From: Apodemus sylvaticus
Lineage: Eukaryota > Chordata > Mammalia > Rodentia > Muridae
Length of the DNA stretch: 64,000 nucleotides
Reading direction: 5' to 3'
Assembly: GCF_947179515.1 (NCBI RefSeq)
Contig: NC_067480.1
Coordinates: 15,953,877 to 16,017,876, forward strand
The notes under the pieces are model-generated. The model was not told the DNA's origin, searched no databases, and saw only the letters and a program-made list of their open reading frames with translations. Positions within the stretch are counted from its first letter, which is position 1. Each line of letters begins with the position of its first letter. Positions 56,352 to 64,000 of the stretch are shown here, piece after piece. A program made the position numbers and the translations under genes.

Positions 56352-56966
56352 CCAGGGGAAATTGGATTGCTTCTTTACAATGGAAGTAAGAAAGATTTTG
56401 TATATAGTGCAAGAGATTCTTTATGGCATCTTTTAGAGCTACTATGTTCTGTGATTAAAACCAATAAGAAACTATAATAATCTAGTCCAGGCAGGATGAC
56501 AAAATACACAGACCTTTTAGAAATGAAGGTATGAGTCACTCCTCTAGGAAAAGAGCCATGACCTGCTGAGGTGCTTTCTGAGGGTCGAGAAAATACTTAA
56601 GGGGCAGTACAGGAAGATTGTTATAAATCCTGGCTAAGGACAGGTGACCAGGTACAAAAATGAAGATTATAATTGACATGAGTGTTATACCTTTTAAAGA
56701 CTATGTTTTAAAAGATGTTTTCTTTCCTCAATTTCTGTGTCATATAATATAAAATCAATTTAAAATGCCAATGAGGTTCTACAAAGCACAGTTATATCAT
56801 GTTAGGTGTCATCATGACCTGTTTAAATATATAATGCACTTGTCATTTTCCATGAGGTATTTATGTCATTAGCAATAACTAAGACACAATTATGATTTGC
56901 ATTTGCAAATTTAGCTTGGCGTAAGGACGTATGATTATGTGTCACGTTGATAAGGAGTAGATTTAT

Positions 56967-57091
56967 TTTTTTCGCTTTTTTTCTTAAATATTTTTATTTT
57001 CTATATTCTTTGTTTACATTCCAAATGATTTCCCCTTTACCAGATCCCCCCTCCCCATATGTCCCATAAACCTTCTTCTCTCCATCCATTC
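56967..57091 (-). mobile_element. Very short LINE-1 3' insertion with perfect 15-bp TSD
   Basis: Only about 125 bp of L1 3' end (T-rich tail 56967-57000, then TTTACATTCCAAATGATTTC and CCCATAAACCTTCTTCTC). Flanked by aaggagtagatttat at 56952-56966 and 57092-57106, an exact 15-bp duplication. Confidence 0.93.
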
Positions 57092-57106
57092 AAGGAGTAG
57101 ATTTAT

Positions 57107-57550
57107 GATGGCTATTTTTGGTTGTTAACTTGACTACATCTGGAATTAAATAAAATCCCAAGTATGGGAAACAGGATATTATTATTATTATTATTACATC
57201 ATTTAAAGTAGGAAGATACACTTTTAATCTAAATTTTTTGATGTGAGAGAATACACCTTTTTTCCAGATGTTTTGAGTTGGGGAGATTCACTTTTAATTT
57301 GGACCCTGCCTGTTGGTGGCAGTCTATATGAAAGAAATGAAAGAAGGAACCTTATTTCCCTCACTCTTTTCTTGCCCTCACTCTGGTTGGCAAGTCCATT
57401 CCTTCACTGGCCTACTTCAGGATTCTGGATGAAGATAACCTGAGACAACCAGCCTTCTGGATTCTTACACCTTCCACTGGTAGAAAGCCGTTGTTGGATG
57501 AGCTGGACCACAGCCTGAACGCCACTCTTAATAATTTCCCTCAACATAAA
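57107..57550 (+). mobile_element. ERVL-type (MT2/MLT2-like) LTR, sense
   Basis: GATGGCTATTTTTGGTTGTT then AACTTGACTACATCTGGAAT at the start, CCTGCCTGTTGGTGGCAGTC in the middle, GCCTACTTCAGGATTCTGGA, and ATAATTTCCCTCAACATAAA at the end in place of a poly(A)-signal region. The (TTA)n run lies at 57178-57196. Orientation is opposite to the neighbouring ERVL pol remnant, so it is not simply that element's LTR. Confidence 0.65.
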
Positions 57551-57685
57551 AACATAATATATACATATATATGTATATATATGTATATATAATTATACGC
57601 ACATATATGTATATATGTATATATATACATATACACACATATGTATACCTATATATGATATATATATAATTATATGTAATGTAAT

Positions 57686-57717
<32 letters not shown>

Positions 57718-57742
57718 GTATATACATATATATATATATGTT
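57547..57742. repeat. Alternating TA/TG/CA low-complexity tract
   Basis: Almost continuous purine-pyrimidine alternation made of ATATGTATAT, ACACACAC and TATATATG units. The Tyr/Ile-rich minus frame (57528-57755) is an artefact. Confidence 0.96.
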
Positions 57743-58759
57743 TCATGACTAACAATAGTTTTCAGTCATATATCTGTTTTGGTGCAAATCTTTTGAGAGA
57801 CAGAAATTTTCTGTCACCAAACAAGTTTGTGTGGCATATGATATATAGTTCTTTTGAACTTTGTCAACAAATTTAGAATAATTACTGTTGCTCTCCTGTT
57901 TCATCTGGATAATAATCTAATCAAATGGGAGGCAAAAGCCCAGCCCAAACAGTGATAGAACTTAATAACTGGAGGGAACTAGCCTGCAAATCAGAATGGA
58001 GACCAGGGAAAGTAGGAGCTCTCAAACTATCTGTGATAGTGGTTAACATTTAAAAATTTCAATGTGGTGGACTAGTTTTTATAAATTCCAATTAAAATTT
58101 AAAAGTCTAAATTTTTTTTTAGAAAGACTAGAAAAAGAAATTAAAAACCCAGCGAGTGTAGATGTGTTAGACTTAATTCATGCTCTGATTTCAAGACATG
58201 ACTTTTCCCATGCCTGTGAAAAATTTTAAAAGCTTATGCTCAATTATGTAATTATCTTGTAGCACACCAATAACAGTTAATATGCTGACACCAGTGTATG
58301 AATAAAATCTTAAAAGTTTTAGATATTAAATTCAGAAGTTTTCAAATATGCTCAGATGAGATAAAATCTACCCCTGACCTGCAGTCTACAACTACTTGTG
58401 ACCTTTGGCTAAAACAATGACAGGACTTTTGGTTTCTTATATCACATTATTCTATCACTCCCCTTTACTGTGGAAGAGTGCTCTAGGCCTCTTAATGTTT
58501 AATTCTCTCATGACCTGGATTCAACCTTGCATGCCACTCCAGACCGATCTTTGCTTTTTAAATAATTCATCAAACTACTCGTGAAAGTTTTTCCATCTTG
58601 TAAGAAACTTAAAAGCAGGCAGACATAGGTAACTTATGTTTACCTCTCCAGGCACTCACATGTATAAAATATCTCTAAAGGAAATGTTAGCAAATGGTAT
58701 CTACATGGAGGACACAAGTGTACTAGTATCTGATGATTTTTATTTATTTCTCTTGTTTT
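57743..58759. other. AT-rich unassigned sequence, no gene
   Basis: No repeat family or gene-like frame recognised. Confidence 0.5.
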
Positions 58760-59965
58760 ATAGATTGTAATATAATCACATCATTTTGTTTTTTTCTTTC
58801 CTTCCTCAAAACATTCTTCCCATACATTCTTCCTTGCTTGCTTACAAATTCAGAGCCTTATTTTTCATTTACGTCTGACAGATACACATACACATGCAGC
58901 ATGCACACACACATGCAAGTATTATCAGTGATTGAAGAAAATACATAGTATATGTATGCATGTGTATATATTCATAAACATAACCTGCTAAGTCTGCATG
59001 ATGTTATTTGCATGTATGCTTTATGTAGGAATGCATGTGCTGACCATTTGCTATGGGATAATCAATTGGTGAGTTCTACCCTGAGGAAGGCTATTTCTCC
59101 CACTCTCATCATTACTTAGTTGACTATTGTTCTTTGTGAAGTCTTGGAGCCTTATGGGATTTTCTTCATGTATTTTGGCATATCTATTGTCCTTGTTCAA
59201 CTCACCTTTGCCCAGTCATGTTGGTGAGACTTTATAGGTATAGCTTCTGACATTAGTAGAAGACATAACTTCCAGCAAACTCCTTGGCTTTTACAACCTT
59301 CCCAGCCCTCTTCTGCAATGTCCACTGAGCCTTAGGTACTGGAGTTGCTTTGTAGATGTATCCATTAGAAATTGGCTCCACAACTTTAGAATTTGATTGG
59401 CTGTGGTTTTAAGTAATAGTCTCCATCTCTTGGAAAGAGAATTTCCTTGATGAGGACTGTGGTACCTAATCTGCAGGTATTAGAACAAGTATTTCGAATG
59501 TAGTTAGGTACATTCTGGTTTAATAATAAATGCTGCTTTAATAAAGTGATGGTTAGAGATTCTTCTTTAAGGTCTATGACTTCACTAGCTTTGAGTAGTT
59601 GATTAGGTTTCCAGTATCAGGCTATATTTCACTCTTGTCGAGTAAGTCTTAAGATCAATTAGATAGCTTCTGGTTACTTCCAAGGCAGATGTGTCACAGA
59701 AGTACATTTAGGGTTATTATGTCCTGTTAGTTATTATAGGATTCATAAGTGTCATAGCTTGCATAGCATCTCTGGAACCATTACAGCTATTTCCCATGGA
59801 AAAAGGATTTCTGTCACTTTCATCTCAGAGGCCTCTGGGACCTGTGTCTGAAGTACAAGGTTTCTTGATCAACAGTGTCTTAACCTTTACCTATGGATGG
59901 CACCCAAAAGCAATAGTGATAGTCTGTAATGTTTTGGGAGGCTCTTGGATAACCCTAACCAACAA

Positions 59966-60032
<67 letters not shown>

Positions 60033-60270
60033 GTTTTGAGACAGGCTTCCTCCGTGTAGTCCTGGCTGTCCTGGAACTCACTCTGTAGACCAAACTGGCC
60101 TCGAACTCAGAAATCTGCCTGCCTCTGCCTCCCAAGTGCTGGGATTAAAGGTGTGTGCCACCACTGTCCCCTAACCAACAATTCAAAAGAGAGTGTCTCA
60201 TGCCACATGTTAGGGTTTTTCTTAGGTGGTATATGACTCTTAGAGGAAACATTGTCATCAAACATGAAAA
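58760..60270 (-). mobile_element. Family A repeat, longest copy, antisense, with nested B1
   Basis: 3' end at left (TTCTTCCTTGCTTGCTTACA, AATTCAGAGCC), then ATAACCTGCTAAGTCTGCAT, GCTGACCATTTGCTATGGGA, CATGTTGGTGAGACTTTATA, GCCTTAGGTACTGGAGTTGC, TCCTTGATGAGGACTGTGG, AGGTTTCCAGTATCAGGC, and TGGCACCCAAAAGCAATAGT. It continues past the B1 at 60186 (GAGAGTGTCTCATGCC). This copy shows the longest extent of family A, at least 1.3 kb without the B1. No long frame. Confidence 0.72.
59971..60170 (-). mobile_element. B1 SINE with (CT)n tail and 15-bp TSD
   Basis: Full antisense B1 (60030-60170: GTGTTTTGAGACAGGCTTCC ... AACTCAGAAATCTGCCTGCC ... GGGATTAAAGGTGTGTGCCA). The tail side is a 59-nt (TC)n run (59971-60029). 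Flanks ctaaccaacaactca (59955-59969) and ctaaccaacaattca (60171-60185) are a 14/15 TSD. It sits inside a family A copy, so it is younger than that copy. Low divergence. Confidence 0.96.
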
Positions 60271-60756
60271 ATTTAATTAAAATTGAGCCTGGCATGACTG
60301 TACTCTGAGAGGCCCTACAAGCAACTGACTGAGATGGAGACAGGTACTTACACCCAACCATTGGGCTGAAGTTGAGGACTACTATGGTTGAATTAGGGGA
60401 CAGATTCTGAAGAAGCTGAAAGAGAGAGCAACCCCATAGGAAGACCATCAGACTCAACTAACCCAGACCCTAGGGAGCTCCTGGAGACTGAGCCACTAAC
60501 CAGAAGCATACATGGGCCAGTCTGAGACCCCTAGCACATATATACCAGAGGTCTCCCTGGTCTGACCATGGTGGGAGAAGATGAGCTCAATCCTTGAGAA
60601 ACTTGAGGCCTGAGGGAAGGGGGAGGTCTGGTGGGGGGGAGCACCTTCTTGGAGGCAAGGGGGAGGAGGAATTGGATGAGGAACTGTGGGAGGGAGGATG
60701 GGGGCGGGCAATGACTGGAATGTAAACAAAACAAATTTAAAAATAAAAAATTAACT
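60271..60756 (+). mobile_element. Lx-like LINE-1 3'UTR, sense
   Basis: GACTGAGATGGAGACAGGTA, GAGCAACCCCATAGGAAGAC, TAGGGAGCTCCTGGAGACTG with AGCCACTAACC, purine-rich GGAGGTCTGGTGGGG, GGCAATGACTGGAATGTAAA, and an A-rich end (60728-60756). No ORF2 precedes it, so it is a 3'UTR-only truncated copy. The frames at 60496-60734 (minus) are incidental. Confidence 0.85.
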
Positions 60757-60984
60757 TTAAACTACATATGCATATTTAAACTCATGTGTATTATAGATTG
60801 AGTTTTCATAGGTAGAGAGCAAGTGGTTCCTTATGGCTTTTTCGAACATTTCTACTGTTAAAGTTTTACTGATCAGTGTATCTGCTATTTATTTCTCTGT
60901 TACCACCAATACAGTTCTAGGAATGGTCTCTCTTTATTTTCCTCATTTCTACAGTACTTCATGGTACGTCCTCACATCTGAAGA

Positions 60985-61395
60985 TTTGAATTAGGACCCT
61001 CCATTGAAAGAAAACATATGAAGTTTGTTTCTCTGGGTCTGGATTAACTTAGTCAGTATGATCCTTTCTGATTCTATCCACTTACCTTCCAAGTTCGTGG
61101 TCTCATTTTTCTTCCTAGCTAAATAGTACTCCATACTATATTTGTACCACATTTTCATTATCCATGGGTCAAATGTAGGGCATTTAGGTTTTTTTTCCAT
61201 TTTTCTAGATCAGGTGAATAGAGTGGCAGTGAACATTGTTGCACACATATCTGTGCTGTAGAAAATAGTGTCCTTGGGCACATGCTAGGGACTGGTACAG
61301 CTGGGTCACTGGTAGATTTATTTGTAGCTTTTTAAGAATTACCCATGCTAATTTTCATAGTGGATGCATCAGTTTGGAATCCCAGCACCAGGAAT
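60985..61395 (-). mobile_element. Old LINE-1 block A (ORF2 C-terminal region), antisense
   Basis: ATGATCCTTTCTGATTCTAT, TAAATAGTACTCCATACTAT, CAGTGAACATTGTTGCACAC and ATTTTCATAGTGGATGCATC are antisense ORF2 3' phrases. A 69-codon minus frame (60991-61200) still reads MEYYLARKKNETTN. Confidence 0.75.
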
Positions 61396-61700
61396 TACCT
61401 TTCACCCATATCACTAAAATGATTATTAGAGAAAGTAGGGTATTGAAATCACCTAAGATCAATGTTATGATGTTAAGACAAATAGGATGCTAATGAAATT
61501 GGGTACACCAGAATTTAATGTATATATGTTTAGGGTAGTCATATCTTCTTGGTCAACTCTTCTCTTGATTAGGGTGAAATGTTTGTCTTTTTCCCGTTTG
61601 ATACATTGTAGTTTGAAGTCTAGTTTGAACGATATTAGAATAGCAATGTTTGCTTGCTTTCAGGTCTAACATGACTGGAATACTTTTGTCTATCCTTTTC
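61396..61700 (-). mobile_element. Old LINE-1 block B (5' ORF2 region), antisense, out of order
   Basis: AGGGTATTGAAATCACC, TATATATGTTTAGGGTAGTC, CTCTTGATTAGGGTGAAATG, TTTGAAGTCTAGTTTGAACG, ATAGCAATGTTTGCTTGC. In an intact antisense L1 these phrases come to the right of block C, not to its left. Confidence 0.65.
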
Positions 61701-61792
61701 TGAGATGGTGATTGCTTGTAAAGCTAAGACGACCATGTAGCAATAGTGCAATTTAAGAAATTAGAAAATTACTAGTACTACAAAACTTTCTG

Positions 61793-61868
61793 TTTTCCTT
61801 CCTTCCTTCCTTCCTTCCTTCCTTCCTTCCTTCCTTCCTTCCTTCCTTCCTTCCTTCCTTCCTTCCTC
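61793..61868. repeat. (TTCC)n microsatellite
   Basis: About 18 perfect CCTT units, followed by a further pyrimidine-rich stretch to about 61945. Confidence 0.98.
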
Positions 61869-61999
61869 CCTTTATTCCATTTGTTTCTTTTTCTTTCTTC
61901 TGTCTTCCCTCCTTCCCTCTTTCCTCACTTTTCTATTTTTCCTTTCAGAACCAATCTATTTATTTGGGAGCATAGACAAAAGCAAACCAGGAAGTAAAC

Positions 62000-63395
62000 A
62001 AACAGAAAGATCTTGTTTGTATCAATGCCTTAAGATGTTTCTTATGTGTTATTTTGTAGTAGTACATAGCATTGCAGGTATAGATCATGCATTTAAATAC
62101 TGTAGGTTGAGGTTTTGTGTTAATGTTTTGCATATGTTGAGAGTCAGTGGTTTATCTGGCTTCTTTTATTGAATGTAGGCACATAGGTCTTTTGTTTGTT
62201 TGTCACACTGATTATTGAGGAAAATATATTTCAACCAATTGATGCTTTTGGAGCATAATGTTAATGTAGTTGTAAATGGCTTTGGTTACGTGGGCTCCTT
62301 TCTGCTGCAAGCTGTCTGTGATTTTTATGAAATGACTCCACTGTCTTGTTTGCTAAAGTTTCTTTTCTGTGTTTTGAGATCAGGCATTGTGATATGTCCA
62401 TGTATTTTTCCCCTCCCAGAATGTTTTTTAAAGCTATTTAGGGGGTGTTCTTTTGTGAATTTGTATACATTTTAGGTGACTTTTCTGTTTCTGTGAGATA
62501 TGTGATGGGTATGTAGATATGAACTATAATGCATTTAAAATTGCTTTGGAAAATATTGACATTTTAAACAGCACTTGTTCTTTCAATCGATGTTTATAAG
62601 ATGTTTTTCACTAATGTCCTTTTGAATTTATTTCTTCAGTATCATAATTATCAATATAAAGGTCATTTATGTTCATGCTCAAATTTATTCCTAAGCATAT
62701 TTCATGTCTAATGTGAGTGGGGTTGCTTTTTGAATTCTGAGTAATTTAATAATTGGTTTATAAAAATGTAACTGATATCATTTCCTAAAACTAGATAGAA
62801 TTCATTGAATTTATTTGTCAGTTCTGTCTTATTTTGAAAGTTTGGTTTTTCTACATATAACATCGTGTTATCTGAAAACAGGAATCATTTGACCTCTTTT
62901 TTATTTAATGTAGATGCCCCTTACTTCCATCTTCCGTTTTTATTGCTTTACTTATGTAGACTTGAATATGGGTATTGAAAATGGGAATATTTGTATTGTT
63001 CCTGATGTTAGAGAAAAGAATTTCATTGTTTTCTATTCAATATGATGTTGGCTGTGGATCTTGACTTAACTTTGGCAATTGGTATCTATCTAGAAAATCA
63101 TACCTTTCATTTAGGTTTTCTGATTTTGTGGGGCATAGGCTTTTGAAGTAAGACCTAATGATTCTTTTAATTTCCTAAGTGCCTATTGTTGTATATCCCG
63201 TTTCATCTCTGATTTTGTTAATTTGGATACTATCTGTCTGAATTTTAGTTAGTTTGGCTAATGATTTGTATATCTTGCTAATTTTGTCAAAGAAAGAAGC
63301 TCTTGGTTTTGTTGATTGTTTATATTGTTCTCTCTGTTTCTAATAGATTGGTTTCAGCCCTTAATTTGATTATTTCCTGCCATCTTCTTCACTAA
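62000..63395 (-). mobile_element. Old LINE-1 block C (ORF2 RT region), antisense, with internal deletion
   Basis: CAGGCATTGTGATATGTCCA, TTTTAGGTGACTTTTCTGTT, ATCGTGTTATCTGAAAACAG with GAATCATTTGACCTC, GATGTTGGCTGTGGATC, GGTTTTCTGATTTTGTGGGG, CCCGTTTCATCTCTGATTTT, and TTGATTATTTCCTGCC at the right end are antisense RT-region phrases in canonical order. About 0.8-0.9 kb of the usual sequence is missing near 63062, a figure inferred from remembered consensus order. Confidence 0.75.
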
Positions 63396-63407
63396 TGGAG
63401 AGGCATG

Positions 63408-63550
63408 GATATCTCTGGGAAGGGGAAATAGAATAATTTTTGCAGGTGAACTAAGGGTGGGTGGGGATTAGTGTAGGAGGGAGAAGGTGGTGGTAGAAGG
63501 ACAGCGTGTGGGGAGCAACATCTGGAATTTGGAGGCACATGGGGGTGTGG
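63408..63550 (+). mobile_element. Lx-like LINE-1 3'UTR fragment, sense
   Basis: ATGGATATCTCTGGGAAGGG, GAAATAGAATAATTTTTGCA, and CATCTGGAATTTGGAGGCAC match the sense 3'UTR of rodent Lx L1. It lies in opposite orientation directly next to block C. Confidence 0.7.
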
Positions 63551-64000
63551 TAGTCACTCTTATTCAAAACACATTAGTATATGTGCATTCAGTAGATCAA
63601 GCATTTTTATCAATGTGATAGAACAATTGTCATTGCATCACCTTCCTAGGGAAGATATAAGCAAGGTCTCTTAAGGGCTCAATGACAAACCAGGGTAGAA
63701 TTCGACCAAAGTCCACTCTGGGGAACCAATGACTTTATAGTGGTTACTTACAGAGCATCAGTAAGGGTTTACTTACTAGAGTATGGTGCTCTTCTTGCAA
63801 AATGGCCACTCTGGAACATGTCTACCTGGAAGATATGGTGACTTTCCCATAGCCAGATAATGGAGACCACATCCACTAGCTTCCATATATTCTAGCTCCT
63901 CTCTGAAGCCTCTTGCAGTTAGGGCAGAAGAGCATACAGCAGGTGGTATGGAGCCTCTGGGAACTCAGATGACCTGCTCTGTTCCTATCTGACCTTATCA
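63551..64000. other. Unassigned sequence, possible rodent repeat
   Basis: Phrases such as AGGGTAGAATTCGACCAAAG and GGGGAACCAATGACTTTATA feel repeat-like, but I cannot name a family. No coding frame. Confidence 0.4.

Larger units (their letters stand above)
54300..56930 (-). mobile_element. ERVL-class endogenous retrovirus internal remnant
   Basis: The minus strand at 54409-54690 encodes reverse-transcriptase sequence, and the surrounding 2.6 kb has the composition and phrases of a decayed ERVL internal region on the same strand. A 152-bp segment occurs twice (55153-55302, 56198-56351). No gag, protease or integrase frame survives. No LTR in the same orientation was identified at either end. 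Confidence 0.65.

Noticed and set aside
1..64000. CRISPR array, bacterial operon, phage or plasmid features
   Set aside because: Repeat types, SINE and LINE content and lack of dense coding frames are those of a mammalian genome. No regular short repeats with unique spacers occur.
1..64000. Rat as source species
   Set aside because: Not excluded, but young ID elements expected at a few per 64 kb in rat are absent, and the L1 tails at 1167 and 12889 resemble mouse-lineage L1. Mouse is preferred with moderate confidence.

Overview
This is vertebrate intergenic or intronic DNA from a murine rodent, most probably mouse (Mus). The basis is the repeat content. There are 7SL-derived B1 and tRNA-derived B2/B3 SINEs, ORR1 and MT LTRs of the rodent MaLR group, murine LINE-1 tails that read antisense as TTTATTAGATAT.TTCTTTATTTACATTTC, a rodent hAT (URR1-like) element, and long CA, GA, CTT and TTCC microsatellites. 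Only one degraded ID-like SINE is visible and no young ID copy, which fits mouse better than rat. Species is an inference. No bacterial, plasmid or phage features are present.

I found no convincing host protein-coding gene, rRNA, functional tRNA or CpG island. The open frames over 60 codons are retroelement coding remnants, translations of microsatellites, or short unsupported frames in unique sequence. The real content is layers of transposable elements of different ages.

Layout. 1-1150 is unique. 1167-2440 is a 5'-truncated murine L1 on the minus strand with a target-site duplication (TSD). 2808-4036 holds a solo LTR and two ancient LTR-type repeats. 4854-6255 has a B3 SINE and a compound GC-rich element. 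6260-12860 is mainly unique, with the SSR at 6657-6822, an ORR1 LTR with an exact 5-bp TSD (10825-11143) and old SINEs. 12867-13876 has an L1 with an inverted 5' part and an MT LTR. 13880-16330 is a repeat-poor island. 16335-18036 is a run of LTRs, including an ORR1 copy with inverted-repeat ends. 18654-24976 has microsatellites and ancient SINEs. 27676-28255 is an ancient LTR, and 28483-32090 is the longest repeat-poor island. 32345-38262 holds an L1 tail, a long rodent repeat called family A here, and a MaLR provirus remnant with PBS and 3' LTR. 38488-40740 has unassigned LTR-like and compound repeats. 41235-45180 is an old plus-strand L1 of about 4 kb carrying URR1 and large microsatellites. 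45990-48875 has LTR, B3 and family A copies. 49585-52215 is an old minus-strand L1 split by an MT LTR. 54034-57550 has an ERVL pol remnant and an ERVL-type LTR. 58760-60756 is a long family A copy containing a B1, followed by an L1 3'UTR. 60985-63550 contains scrambled old L1 blocks.

Nothing here works together as a pathway. What can be read is insertion history: which element interrupts which, TSDs, two 5' inversions, hairpins and duplications. I see no new functional system. The points most worth a second look are the ORR1 copy with inverted ends, a perfect 17-bp-arm hairpin in an L1 3'UTR, two compound elements sharing one 3' tail, the family A 5' inversion, and a 152-bp duplication inside the ERVL remnant. 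Family names come from recognition of consensus features without a database search.
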